Positions 8,472-17,555 of a stretch of DNA of 64,000 nucleotides are shown here, piece after piece. The notes under the pieces are model-generated. The model was given only the letters and a program-made list of their open reading frames with translations. It searched no databases and was not told the DNA's origin. Position 1 is the stretch's first letter, and each line of letters starts with the position of its first letter. Made by a program: the position numbers and the translations under genes. This DNA comes from Mycobacterium rhizamassiliense (GTDB taxonomy: Bacteria > Actinomycetota > Actinomycetes > Mycobacteriales > Mycobacteriaceae), in assembly GCF_900157375.1 (NCBI RefSeq), contig NZ_LT721901.1, positions 4,111,685 to 4,175,684 on the forward strand, in the 5' to 3' direction.

Positions 8472-9851
8472 CTACGTTTCCGCGAAGACGACCCCGGGGT
8501 TGAGGATGCCCGCCGGGTCGAAGCTCTGCTTGATGCGGCGCATCAGCTCGATCTTGGCGGGGTCTTCCAGCTTGCGGTAGTACGGGCTCTTCGCGCGGCC
8601 CAGGCCGTGTTCACCGGAGATCGCGCCACCCAATTCCATTGCCAGCGCGAAGATGTCGGTCAACAGCTTCTTGCGGACATCCGCGTCCTTGCAGACGATG
8701 GCCAGGTGCACGTTGCCGTCGCCCGCGTGCCCGCAGCCCACCGCGGCCGCGCCGACCCCAGAAGCCAGATCACGGGCGGTGGAAAGGAACTTCGGCATGG
8801 CGCTGCGCGGCACGACGGTGTCGATCAGGTCGTCGGCGCCCATCGCCTTCAGCGTCCAGAACGCGTTCTCGCGCGCCTCGATCAGCTTGCGCGCTGAGCC
8901 GCCTTCCAGCACATAGGCGTCCAGGGCGCCCAGATCGGCGAGCAGCTCGCCGGTCCGCTCGACGTCCTCGTCCAGTCGGTCGGCTGTGCGATTCTCAAGC
9001 GCGACAACCAGATACGCCTGGCAGCTGTCGCGGATCTTGTCGGGGACACCGAGCTCGAGGCTCTGGGTGTGCACCAGCGCGGCCATCGTCAGGTTGTCGA
9101 TGTATTCGAGGATGTAGGGCAGGATGCCGCTGGCCAGGATCTTGGGCACCGCCACCATGACCTGGTCGAAGTCGGCGAACGGGGCCAGCACGGTGGCGCT
9201 GTGCTCCAGGCGCGGGTGCAGCTTGACGATCACCTCGGTGGCCAGGGCCAGGGTGCCCTCGGAGCCGACGATCAGCTGGGTCAGGTCGTAGGCGGTGGAG
9301 ACCTTCGCAATCTTGCCGCCGGTGCGGATGATCTCGCCGGTCGGCAGCACCGCCTGCAGCCCGAGCACGTTCTGCCGGGCGATGCCGTACTTGACCGCGC
9401 GCATGCCGCCGGCGTTGGTGCCGACGTTGCCGCCGACGCTGGACGACAGTTCGCCCGGGTGCACCATGTAGCGCAGCCCGGAATCGGCGGTCGCGGCGTC
9501 CAGCTCGTTCAGTGTCACGCCGGGCTGCACGACGGCGACCTGATTGGTGGTGTCGACTTCGAGGACGGCGTTCATCCGCTCGAACGAGATCACCAGCCCG
9601 CCCTCGACGGGCACCGCCGCGCCGGACAGGCCGCTGCCGGATCCGCGGGCGGTCACCGGAACCTGTTGTGCCGTAGCGGTTTTCAGCAACGAGGCGACTT
9701 CCTCGGCGGTAGCCGGCTTCGCGACGTAGGCCGGCCGCTGCGGCGCCGTCGTCAACACCTCGTCGTGCCAGTAGTCCTCGGGGACTGCGTCGCCAGTCAG
9801 CAGGTGGTTGCCGCCGACGATCTCCGCGAACCGCGCCGCTGCGTCGCTCAT
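8472..9851 (-). CDS. FAD-linked 2-hydroxyacid oxidase/dehydrogenase (GlcD/D-lactate dehydrogenase type)
   Basis: 459-residue VAO/PCMH-fold flavoprotein that oxidises D-lactate, glycolate or a related 2-hydroxyacid. The FAD-binding domain shows VTARGSGSGLSGAAVP at about residues 65-80 and GGNVGTNAGG at about 138. The C-terminal cap domain has the metal/substrate histidine motif CGHAGDGNVHL, then SGEHGLGRAK, and ends DPAGILNPG, all standard for GlcD. It resembles M. tuberculosis Rv1257c. It stands alone, divergent from the small secreted protein gene at 9916. Substrate is inferred from family only. Confidence 0.88.
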   Translation of the reverse strand: MSDAAARFAEIVGGNHLLTGDAVPEDYWHDEVLTTAPQRPAYVAKPATAEEVASLLKTATAQQVPVTARGSGSGLSGAAVPVEGGLVISFERMNAVLEVDTTNQVAVVQPGVTLNELDAATADSGLRYMVHPGELSSSVGGNVGTNAGGMRAVKYGIARQNVLGLQAVLPTGEIIRTGGKIAKVSTAYDLTQLIVGSEGTLALATEVIVKLHPRLEHSATVLAPFADFDQVMVAVPKILASGILPYILEYIDNLTMAALVHTQSLELGVPDKIRDSCQAYLVVALENRTADRLDEDVERTGELLADLGALDAYVLEGGSARKLIEARENAFWTLKAMGADDLIDTVVPRSAMPKFLSTARDLASGVGAAAVGCGHAGDGNVHLAIVCKDADVRKKLLTDIFALAMELGGAISGEHGLGRAKSPYYRKLEDPAKIELMRRIKQSFDPAGILNPGVVFAET

Positions 9852-9915
9852 GAACGCACTCTATAGCCGCGGATAGTTGGGATCGGTAGCGAACTCGCGA
9901 TTATGTGCTGGTCGC

Positions 9916-10185
9916 ATGAGGATGCTGATCGCGGTGCTGGCCGTCGTCGCCTACTTCGGGATGGGCGTCGCGCAGGCCGACCCTTATGGACACGTCGGCG
10001 GCAACTGCCCGTCCGGGCGCACGTGCGGCCAGTGGTGCCCGGGCGAGCGTATCCCGGACAACTTCATCACCTGGGACATGAACGTGTGCCACGAGTACTA
10101 CTACGACTATCGTGGTGTCGTCGACACGGGCACCGGAGCCGTGTACGCCTGGCCAGGCGGGCCGATCAGCCTCAGAACTACCTGA
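9916..10185 (+). CDS. Small secreted protein with four cysteines
   Basis: 89 residues. ATG 9916 gives a clean Sec signal peptide (MRMLIAVLAVVAYFGMGVAQA, cleaved before DPYGH). The mature peptide of about 68 residues contains four cysteines in the pattern C-x6-C-x3-C, then a distant NVCHEYYYDY, enough for two disulfides. Short secreted proteins with a CPGERIPDN-like core occur in mycobacteria; none has a function I can name. A member of this group next to a kinase gene with an extracellular domain could be coincidence. Confidence 0.7.
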   Translation: MRMLIAVLAVVAYFGMGVAQADPYGHVGGNCPSGRTCGQWCPGERIPDNFITWDMNVCHEYYYDYRGVVDTGTGAVYAWPGGPISLRTT

Positions 10186-10278
10186 TTCCGCGGCGCGTGA
10201 GCAGTCGCACGTTATGTCTGCGCCGAAATCGGGAACCCGTCGGGCTGACCATTTTTGAGTCGCCGGAAGGAATGCGCA

Positions 10279-11688
10279 TTGTTCTCCTCGCACCGCTATC
10301 GGGTGGGTACGCGGTTCGGGCCCTACGAGCTGCGCTCACAGCTCGGCTCGGGGGAGGTCTACCAGGCGTATGACACGGTTAACGACCGGATGGTCGCGTT
10401 GAAGCTGTTGCGTGCGAAGACGGCCAAGGATGCTGGCTTCCAGCAACGCTTTTGGCACGAATCACGGATATTGACGCAGTTGCAGGAGCCGCACGTCGTC
10501 CCGGTGCACGACTTCGGCGAAATCGGCGGCGAGCTGTTCGTCGACATGGAGTTGGTCGATGGCGGCAGCCTGCGCGACCTGCTGCGCGAGCAGGGTGCGC
10601 TGGACCCGTCGCGTGCGACTTCGATCGCCGTGCAGGTGGCCCGTGCGGTGGACGCCGCGCACGCGGCCGGCCTGGTGCACCGCGACGTCAGGCCGGAAAA
10701 CGTGCTGCTGACCGGCGACGGCTTCGCGTATCTCGCGGGCTTCGGCGAGGCGTATCCGGGCTCCGAGGCCTACCTGGCGCCAGAACGGTTCAGCGACGGC
10801 CGGATTGGGCCGCAGGCCGACGTCTACTCCCTGGCGTGCGTGCTGTACGAGTGCCTGACCGGTGAGCCGCCGTTCCAGGGGCGCGAGGTGCGCAACGCGC
10901 ACCTGTTCTCGCCGCCGCCGCGGCCCAGCATCATGCGCCGGGGCGTCGGCCGTGCACTCGACGACGTCATCGAAGCCGCGATGGCAAAGCGTCCCGAGGC
11001 GCGGTACGGCTCCGCGGGGGAGTTCGCGCGCGCGGCGAGAGAGGCGGTGTCCGCGGCCTTCGAGCCCGTCGCGGCCGGCGGGCTGCCGATGCCCCAGACC
11101 CGACCGCTCCCGGTGCCCTCGATGGAGGTGCCCGCGGAGGCGCCACCCGAGCGACCGGCGCGTCGGTTCGGTTCGGTCGATCCGCGGCTCGTGTTGACCG
11201 GAGCCGCGGTGGTGATGTTGGTCGCTGGGTTGCTATCGGCGGTGATATCGGTCATGGGCAACGATCACCAGGGCTCGCCGCCGCGCGCGGCGCAGGCGCT
11301 GCCGCCCGCTCCCTCGGCCTCGTCGCCGGTGGCGCCGCCGAAGACGCCGACGCTGTCAAAGCCCGTGAAGGGCGCTGACGGACTCGGCTTCGTCGGGGAG
11401 ACCGCGCGCTGCGACCCGGGCAATCCGCCGGCCGCCGTGGTGCGTACCGCCAAGTCGCTCGCGGTGGTGTGCGAAAACCTCAGCGGCACTTACTATTACC
11501 GCGGCGAGCGGATCAGCGACGGCGCCCACATCGAACTCTCCAACGCCGAGCGTGCCGGGGACGGCTTCAACGTCACGAACCCGGTCGATGGCGTTGTGTA
11601 CCAGGTGCGCCCGCACCGGCTGAAGATCATCAGCAACGGCCACGTCGATTCGTCGGAGCACGTGTTGCAGTACGCGACCGCTCACTAG
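10279..11688 (+). CDS. Receptor-type Ser/Thr kinase homologue with degenerate active site (probable pseudokinase)
   Basis: About 469 residues: cytoplasmic PknE/PknH-like kinase domain, one membrane helix (about 303-325), then an extracytoplasmic domain with a cysteine pair. The start is likely TTG 10279, which has GGAAGGA well placed upstream. The Gly-rich loop (LGSGEVYQAYD), the VALK lysine (about K42) and HRD (134-136, in HRDVRPEN) are present. The metal-binding DFG aspartate is replaced: the segment reads AGFGEAYPG (G154-F155-G156), and the activation loop is shortened to about six residues before the APE motif. Family knowledge says loss of that Asp abolishes normal Mg-ATP chemistry, so sensing or scaffolding is more likely than phosphotransfer. 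Confidence 0.85.
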   Translation: MFSSHRYRVGTRFGPYELRSQLGSGEVYQAYDTVNDRMVALKLLRAKTAKDAGFQQRFWHESRILTQLQEPHVVPVHDFGEIGGELFVDMELVDGGSLRDLLREQGALDPSRATSIAVQVARAVDAAHAAGLVHRDVRPENVLLTGDGFAYLAGFGEAYPGSEAYLAPERFSDGRIGPQADVYSLACVLYECLTGEPPFQGREVRNAHLFSPPPRPSIMRRGVGRALDDVIEAAMAKRPEARYGSAGEFARAAREAVSAAFEPVAAGGLPMPQTRPLPVPSMEVPAEAPPERPARRFGSVDPRLVLTGAAVVMLVAGLLSAVISVMGNDHQGSPPRAAQALPPAPSASSPVAPPKTPTLSKPVKGADGLGFVGETARCDPGNPPAAVVRTAKSLAVVCENLSGTYYYRGERISDGAHIELSNAERAGDGFNVTNPVDGVVYQVRPHRLKIISNGHVDSSEHVLQYATAH

Positions 11689-11702
11689 TGCGGCGCAACG
11701 GT

Positions 11703-12557
11703 TTACGGCTGATCCAGCAACCGGATGGGGTGCAGGCCGTCGACCGCGCCGACGAACGGCGGATGAATGCTGTAGCCGATCATCCGCTGCAGGTCGGGCG
11801 AGAGCGTCCGCGCCATGTCGCGTGATATCGACAGGGTGAAGGCCTCCATCGGCCGCAGCCACGGTTGGCAGTATTGCGCGGTGACGGCGAGGCGCGCCTC
11901 GCCGGTGGTGTTCGCGCCGCCGCCGTGCCAGAGCGTTCCGACGAAGAACACACACGACCCCGCGGGCATGACGACGGGCTTTATCGGATCGTCCGGACCG
12001 GGCGGGCGCCTGCCCCAGCGATGGCTACCGGGGAATAGCACCGTCGCGCCGTTGTCGGCGGTGAAGTCGTCGATCGCCCAGATTGTGGCGGCGGCCAACG
12101 GGTCTCGCGGCCGTGGAATCGGATAGAACCCGTCGTCGTGGTGGGGCAGCTGCGCGGCCTCGCCGGGCTGAATGTTGATGGCCTGCAACGCCGAAAGCAG
12201 GTAGTTAGCCATCATCAGCCGGTCGAGCACGGCCAGCACCCGCGGATGATCGGCGAGCCGGTCGCACGCGCGCGTCCGGCTCAGCACGCTGTAAATGCGC
12301 TGGGTCTTTCGGCCTTCAAACGCATTCCGCCCGGTGTGTTCGAGCCCGGGTGTGACGGCCTCGCGGATCCGCTCGCATTCGTCCGCGCTGAGCAGGTTCT
12401 CCCAGATGACGTAGCCGTCGCGGTCCAGGGCCGCCATGTCGGCGTCGACGATCGCGGGGTCGACGGAGGCGCCGCCGCTCGCGGTGCGCTTGTGCCGGCC
12501 CGCCAGGTCGTTCTTGAGGTCGTCCAGCGTCGTGACCGGGTCGTCATCGATGCTCAT
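11703..12557 (-). CDS. Phytanoyl-CoA dioxygenase (PhyH) family Fe(II)/2-oxoglutarate oxygenase
   Basis: 284 residues from ATG 12557; the frame continues upstream, but that part is non-family. The double-stranded beta-helix iron ligands are visible: LPHHDDGFYP supplies the HxD pair, and the distal His is in GTLWHGGGANTTGEAR, whose Arg binds 2-oxoglutarate. The N-terminal LDRDGYVIWENLLSADEC is the standard PhyH opening. Such enzymes hydroxylate lipids or secondary metabolites. It converges on the kinase gene, with 14 bases between the stops. Substrate unknown. Confidence 0.85.
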   Translation of the reverse strand: MSIDDDPVTTLDDLKNDLAGRHKRTASGGASVDPAIVDADMAALDRDGYVIWENLLSADECERIREAVTPGLEHTGRNAFEGRKTQRIYSVLSRTRACDRLADHPRVLAVLDRLMMANYLLSALQAINIQPGEAAQLPHHDDGFYPIPRPRDPLAAATIWAIDDFTADNGATVLFPGSHRWGRRPPGPDDPIKPVVMPAGSCVFFVGTLWHGGGANTTGEARLAVTAQYCQPWLRPMEAFTLSISRDMARTLSPDLQRMIGYSIHPPFVGAVDGLHPIRLLDQP

Positions 12558-12682
12558 GGTTCGACAGTGGACCTCGGTTGACCGCTGGTCAAGTGGCTCG
12601 GAAGCCGCGTCGGGTTGTCGGATCACGCACGGCCTGTTCGTCATATGGATAGAGATCCGAAATGACGAACAAGGAGAACGCA

Positions 12683-13105
12683 ATGAACACCGTGAGACTC
12701 GACGACGCCGCACGGCAACTGATCGGTTCCAGCCCTGCAACGCTGGTCACGATCAATCGCGACGGCAGCCCGCAGGTCAGCCTCGTCTGGGTGACGGTGC
12801 AGAGCACGGCCGACGGCGGTGACGAGCTGGTGACCGCTCATCTGCTAGAGCATCAAAAGATCCGCAATATCCGGCGTGATCCCCGAGTGGCAGTGACCAT
12901 CGCGTCCACCGACCGCAGCGGGCCGCAGACGCCGTATCTGTCGATCAAGGGCAAGGCACGCGTCGAGGAGGGCGGTGCGCCCGAACTGCTCGACGAGATC
13001 GCCACGACGATCTTCGGCCCCGGCACCGGATTCCCGCCGCCCGATGCACCCGCCGGATACCTGACTCACATCACGATCGAAAAGGTTGGCGGCGTGGGCG
13101 TCTAG
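12683..13105 (+). CDS. PPOX-class F420/flavin-dependent oxidoreductase
   Basis: 140 residues, split-barrel pyridoxamine-phosphate-oxidase-like fold. ATG 12683 is chosen because AAGGAG lies six bases upstream; an earlier in-frame ATG has no such site. Characteristic segments are ATLVTINRDGSPQVSLVWV at the N-terminus, KIRNIRRDPRVAVTI in the middle and a final strand near YLTHITIEKV. Mycobacteria have many of these F420-dependent reductases acting on quinones, biliverdin or xenobiotics. It converges with the P450 gene, whose stop it overlaps. Confidence 0.82.
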   Translation: MNTVRLDDAARQLIGSSPATLVTINRDGSPQVSLVWVTVQSTADGGDELVTAHLLEHQKIRNIRRDPRVAVTIASTDRSGPQTPYLSIKGKARVEEGGAPELLDEIATTIFGPGTGFPPPDAPAGYLTHITIEKVGGVGV

Positions 13106-14364
13106 CTTCGCTTGGCTCCTGGCGTGAAGGTGACCGGCAGGTTGCTGAGCCCGGTCATGGCGGGGTTGCCCAGGTATTGGTGGACGTTGTCGACGTCGAC
13201 CTCGTAGTCGGGGATGCGGTCGAGCACCGCCTTGACCATGACCTCGGACATGACCCGCGCCAGGTGCGAGCCGATGCAGCGGTGCGGCCCGAGCCCGAAC
13301 GCGACGTGGCGGTTGGGGGAGCGGTCGAGGACGATTTCGTCGGCGCGTTCGAATTCGTTCTCGTCGTGGTTGGCGGCGAGCCAGCTGATGATGACGCGGT
13401 CGTTCTTGCGCAGGCATTGGCCTTGCAGCTCCACGTCTTTGGTGACGGTGCGGCTCAGCGAGCGGTTGACCGAGAAGTAGCGCAGGAATTCGTCGGTGGC
13501 GGTGCGGTACAGCTCTGGTCTTTTGATGAGCTGTTGCCGTAGGTCCGGGCGCGTGCCCAAATGCCTTAGCGTGAGCGCGGTTTGGGAGGTGGTGGTGTCG
13601 ACGCCGCCGGCGATGAGGTTCCACAGAATGTTGAGCAGCTGCTCGTCGTCGAGGCGCTTGCCGTCGAATTCGAACTGGATGAGGAAGCTGGTCAGGTCGT
13701 CGGTCGGTTTGGCGCGCCGGGTGGCCGCGTACTCGAGGACCTCTTGCATCATGGCGGGGACTTTGGCGATGGCGTCGGTGTACTCGGCGCTGTCCTGTGG
13801 GACGGCCATCACGTTGTGGAAGAGGGTGGCGTAGAGCTGCCAGTTGGCCAGAGGCAGGCCCATCAGCTTCATGGTGAGGATGGCCGGGACCGGGCTGGCG
13901 TAGTCCAGCACGAGGTCCATTTCGCCTTTCTCGATGTGCTGGTCGAGGAAGTGGTGCGCGCGGTCTTCCATAAAGGGCCGCATCTTGTCGACAGCGCCCG
14001 GCGAGAGGAACGGTGCGAGCGCGTGTCTTAAGGCCAGGTGGTAGTCGCCGTCGACCTCGCCGATGCCCAGGGCCGGCTGGTTTTCGGGCCGGGGGATGCC
14101 CATCTCGCCTTGGTAGTCGACGCCGTCGTCGGCGTTGGGCTCGTATTTGTGGGCGAAGGTGTCGCCGTCGCGGGCCATGTGGCTGACCGCGGCGTAGCTG
14201 CTGGCGTACCAAAAGCCCTCGTAGTTCTGATTCCAGGCGACCGGGCAACGTTGTCGTAGCTCGGCGTTGATCGCGTGCTGATTGAGATTGAACGTGTCCG
14301 AGTGATGGTCAAAATCGACCACGGCGTCGGCGGCGACGTCGGGCGGGGTGGGCGATGATTGCAT
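13102..14364 (-). CDS. Cytochrome P450
   Basis: About 420 residues from ATG 14364. The I-helix oxygen-activation motif reads AGGVDTTTS, the ExxR helix is replaced in my reading by DEFLRYFSVNRS (E-x-x-R present), and the heme loop is FGLGPHRCIGSHLAR with the proximal cysteine at about residue 363. Bacterial class I P450, needing a ferredoxin that is not encoded nearby. It is divergent from the VOC gene across about 50 bases, so they may share control. I cannot assign a CYP family number. Confidence 0.9.
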   Translation of the reverse strand: MQSSPTPPDVAADAVVDFDHHSDTFNLNQHAINAELRQRCPVAWNQNYEGFWYASSYAAVSHMARDGDTFAHKYEPNADDGVDYQGEMGIPRPENQPALGIGEVDGDYHLALRHALAPFLSPGAVDKMRPFMEDRAHHFLDQHIEKGEMDLVLDYASPVPAILTMKLMGLPLANWQLYATLFHNVMAVPQDSAEYTDAIAKVPAMMQEVLEYAATRRAKPTDDLTSFLIQFEFDGKRLDDEQLLNILWNLIAGGVDTTTSQTALTLRHLGTRPDLRQQLIKRPELYRTATDEFLRYFSVNRSLSRTVTKDVELQGQCLRKNDRVIISWLAANHDENEFERADEIVLDRSPNRHVAFGLGPHRCIGSHLARVMSEVMVKAVLDRIPDYEVDVDNVHQYLGNPAMTGLSNLPVTFTPGAKRS

Positions 14365-14417
14365 TCTGGCTATCTTTGCATTATTAAGCTTCTGGGCCCG
14401 CAACTGAAGTAGGAGCG

Positions 14418-14870
14418 ATGACTGAGCATCGAACGGTTTTCAACCACGTCGGTCTGTGCGTCAGGGATACCGCGCGGTCGCGCCGGTTCTACGAGGGCCT
14501 GCTCGGCTTCCAGTTCTGGTGGGACCTCGAGCCGCCCGACAACATGACCTCTGCCCTCATCGGCCTGCCGGAGCCGCTCGGGGTGAAGGCGACCTACTTG
14601 GTGCGGGACGGCTTTGTGCTTGAGCTGATGGACTATTCGAAGCGCGAGGTGCACGTCGGGTCGGAGCGTCTGATGGATCAGGTCGGCCTGACGCATATTT
14701 CGTTGTCGGTGTCGGATCTTCCTGGTGTGCTAGAGCAGGTGCCGGAGTTCGGGGGAGAGGTGCTGCATGGATCCGTGTCAGCCGGCGCGGCGATGATCCG
14801 CGATCCGGATGGCCAGCTGCTGGAGCTGCTCGCGGACGGGTGGCTGAAGGCACTGCCGCCGCGGCCGTAG
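14418..14870 (+). CDS. VOC (glyoxalase/dioxygenase) superfamily protein
   Basis: 150 residues, two beta-alpha-beta3 modules: FNHVGLCVRDTARSRRFYEG opens the first and GLTHISLSVSDLPGV the second, ending in IRDPDGQLLELL with its metal-ligand Glu. The two His and the Glu make a typical divalent-metal site. AGGAG lies a few bases ahead of ATG 14418. It is divergent from the P450 and is the last ordinary gene before the restriction island. Substrate unknown. Confidence 0.85.
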   Translation: MTEHRTVFNHVGLCVRDTARSRRFYEGLLGFQFWWDLEPPDNMTSALIGLPEPLGVKATYLVRDGFVLELMDYSKREVHVGSERLMDQVGLTHISLSVSDLPGVLEQVPEFGGEVLHGSVSAGAAMIRDPDGQLLELLADGWLKALPPRP

Positions 14871-15003
14871 GGCCGGGTTACCGCTGCCCTGTGCGAACGC
14901 GTGGTCCGACACACTGTTATCGGTGTATCGAAAGGCGTTCACACTGTCGGAAGATGAGCGCGAACGTCGAGACGCAAAGCGGCGAGCTCGAGGTACGCGC
15001 GTT

Positions 15004-15114
15004 ACCTACCTTTGTCGACGCTCTCTGGCATGCTGAGCAAGGCTGGGGCGGCCAGCCACCGCACATTTCGTCCAAGGGGCGCACAAAGACTGCTCGACAA
15101 CAGCAAAGGTAGGT
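15004..15114 (+). promoter_or_regulatory. Leader inverted repeat that could mask the hsdM ribosome-binding site
   Basis: ACCTACCTTTG (15004-15014) is the exact reverse complement of CAAAGGTAGGT (15104-15114), 89 bases later. The downstream arm contains the only plausible Shine-Dalgarno sequence of hsdM (GTG 15120). If the leader is transcribed, pairing would sequester the hsdM start. Structure and role are inferred. Confidence 0.4.
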
Positions 15115-15119
15115 CAACT

Positions 15120-17555
15120 GTGGCGCTGAAAAAGTCGGACCTCTACTCGTCCCTGTGGGCTAGCTGCGACCAACTGCGCGGGGGGATGGATGCTTCACAA
15201 TACAAGGATTACATCCTGACACTGCTGTTCGTGAAGTATGTCTCCGACAAGGCGAAGGCTGATCCGAACAGCCTCATCGACGTACCTTCGGGTGGTTCCT
15301 TCGACGACATGCTGTCCGCCAAGGGCAAGACGAATATCGGTGAGAGGTTCGACAAGATTATCGGCGCTTTGGCTCAGGCCAACGGTCTTGTGAACGTGAT
15401 CGACATCGCGAGCTTCAACGATGAGGAGAAGCTCGGCAAAGGCAAAGAGATGGTGGACCGTCTCTCGAAGTTGGTCACCATATTCAACGACCTCGACTTC
15501 CGTGGCTCACGCGCAGAAGGCGACGACCTCCTCGGTGACGCCTACGAGTACCTGATGCGCCACTTCGCTACGGAGTCTGGCAAGAGCAAGGGTCAGTTCT
15601 ACACGCCCGCTGAGGTGTCGCGCATCCTTGCCAAAGTCGTTGGTATTGGGCCGAATACCAAACAGGACGACACTGTTTACGACCCGGCATCTGGCTCCGG
15701 CTCGCTGCTCCTAAAGGCTGCCTCAGAGGCGCCTCGCGGCATGTCGATCTACGGCCAGGAGAAAGACAACGCTACCTGGGCGCTGTCGAAGATGAACATG
15801 ATCCTGCATGGCAACGAGATCGCTGAAATAGAGAAGGGCAACACGCTCACCAGCCCGCAGTTCGTTTCGGGTAACCGACTCAGAATGTTCGACTTCGTGG
15901 TGATGAACCCACCCTTCTCAGATAAAGCGTGGAGCACCGGCATGGACAACGACTTCGGGCGCTTCGAGTACGGACGGCCACCCGAGAAGAATGGTGACTT
16001 CGCCTTCTTGCTGCACGCGCTGAAATCGCTCAAGAGCAAGGGCAAGGCGGCGATCATCTTGCCGCACGGCGTGCTGTTCCGCGGAAACGCTGAGGCGACG
16101 ATCCGACGCAACCTGCTAAAACACGGCTTCATTAAGGGCATTATCGGGCTTCCGTCAAACCTGTTCTACGGCACCGGCATCCCGGCGTGCATTGTCGTTC
16201 TTGACAAGGAGAACGCGGTCAGCGGCACCGGCGTCTTCATGATCGATGCGTCCAAGGGCTTCACGAAGGACGGCAACAAGAACCGCCTGCGCAGCCAGGA
16301 CATCCACAAGATTGTCGATACGTTCAACAACCAGCGCGAGATCGACCGCTACTCGCGCATGGTACCGATGAGTGAGATCGCCGATCCGAAGAACGACTAC
16401 AACCTCAATATTCCGCGCTATATCGACAGTTCGGAACCCGAGGATCTGCAAGACCTCGATGCGCACCTGCACGGCGGCATCCCCGATCGTGATCTCGACC
16501 TGCTTGACGAGTACTGGCAGGCATTCCCGCAGGTTCGCAGTCAGCTTTTCAGGCCGAACCGCCCTGGCTACAGCAACCTGACACTCGACGTCAGCGACGT
16601 GCAGCAGACGGTCCTTGACTCGCCCGAGTTCCAGAAGCTCGCCGAGGAAGCTAGTTCGATCACGACTGATTGGTTCAGTGCGCATAGAGACCAGCTCGCA
16701 GCGATCGACGCCGATACGAAACCGAACGACCTGATCGCGGCAATCAGTGACGACCTGCTCGCACGCTTCAAGCAGGTTCCACTTCTGGATGAGTACGACG
16801 TCTATGAGCAGCTCATGACCTACTGGCACCAGACGACGCACGACGACGTATACCTGATCATGGCCGACGGTTGGATGAATGCGTCGAAGCCGCGCAAGAC
16901 AATTGACGATAAAGAGCGAAAGCTCACTGAAGAGCCCGACCTCGCCATCGGCACGGGCAAGAACGCCCAGAAATACAAGATGGACCTCATTCCGCCGGAT
17001 TTGGTTGTGGCACGTTTCTTTGCCGATCAGCAACAAGAGGTCGACGACTTGAACGACAAGGTTGAGCTGGCGTCAAGTGCCACAACAGAACACGCCGAAG
17101 AGCATGGTGGCGATGAGGGATTGCTGGTTGATGCGACCAACGATAAGGGTTTATACACGAAGCAGCTGCTAACCGCCGCGATCAAGTCCGCAAAAGCATC
17201 CCGCGACGGCGAAACCCTCGCGTTCGCTAGTACGGCGATCGATCTAGTCACAACGGAAGCGGCCGCCAAGAAGGCCGCAAAGGATGCCCAGGCGAACCTC
17301 GACTTCGCCACGCTGAAGAAGTACGGCGACCTGACAGAGGACGAAGTCAAGACAATCGTGCTTGACGGCAAGTGGCAGGCAACCATTACGCGTCGCGTCG
17401 CGAGTGAAGTCGAAGCGCTAACCCTCGATCTCGTTGGGCGTATTCAAGAGCTCGGGGAGCGTTACGCCAGCACCGTCGACGATCTCGATGCCGAACTTGA
17501 TCGACTCGAAATTAAGGTCATACGCCATCTCGCTGACATGGGAGTTGAACTGTGA
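15120..17555 (+). CDS. hsdM: Type I restriction-modification system, DNA methyltransferase subunit HsdM
   Basis: About 811 residues from GTG 15120 (AAAGGTAGG upstream). It makes N6-methyladenine at the site chosen by HsdS and is required for both methylation and restriction. The N-terminal helical HsdM domain (SDLYSSLWASCDQLRGG) is followed by KGQFYTPAEVSRI, the SAM-binding motif DPASGSGS (about 188-195) and the catalytic NPPF (about 263-266). The C-terminal 300 residues are longer than in the classic EcoKI subunit, charged and coiled-coil-like; this resembles the extended HsdM of many actinobacterial type I systems. The hsdS start overlaps its stop (GTGA), implying coupled translation. Confidence 0.95.
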   Translation: MALKKSDLYSSLWASCDQLRGGMDASQYKDYILTLLFVKYVSDKAKADPNSLIDVPSGGSFDDMLSAKGKTNIGERFDKIIGALAQANGLVNVIDIASFNDEEKLGKGKEMVDRLSKLVTIFNDLDFRGSRAEGDDLLGDAYEYLMRHFATESGKSKGQFYTPAEVSRILAKVVGIGPNTKQDDTVYDPASGSGSLLLKAASEAPRGMSIYGQEKDNATWALSKMNMILHGNEIAEIEKGNTLTSPQFVSGNRLRMFDFVVMNPPFSDKAWSTGMDNDFGRFEYGRPPEKNGDFAFLLHALKSLKSKGKAAIILPHGVLFRGNAEATIRRNLLKHGFIKGIIGLPSNLFYGTGIPACIVVLDKENAVSGTGVFMIDASKGFTKDGNKNRLRSQDIHKIVDTFNNQREIDRYSRMVPMSEIADPKNDYNLNIPRYIDSSEPEDLQDLDAHLHGGIPDRDLDLLDEYWQAFPQVRSQLFRPNRPGYSNLTLDVSDVQQTVLDSPEFQKLAEEASSITTDWFSAHRDQLAAIDADTKPNDLIAAISDDLLARFKQVPLLDEYDVYEQLMTYWHQTTHDDVYLIMADGWMNASKPRKTIDDKERKLTEEPDLAIGTGKNAQKYKMDLIPPDLVVARFFADQQQEVDDLNDKVELASSATTEHAEEHGGDEGLLVDATNDKGLYTKQLLTAAIKSAKASRDGETLAFASTAIDLVTTEAAAKKAAKDAQANLDFATLKKYGDLTEDEVKTIVLDGKWQATITRRVASEVEALTLDLVGRIQELGERYASTVDDLDAELDRLEIKVIRHLADMGVEL

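Noticed and set aside
14954..15112. 52-codon plus-strand frame just upstream of hsdM, possible leader peptide
   Set aside because: Its stop falls within the hsdM ribosome-binding site, which is suggestive, but the ATG has only GGAAG directly abutting it and the composition is not convincing; left as an alternative reading of the leader.
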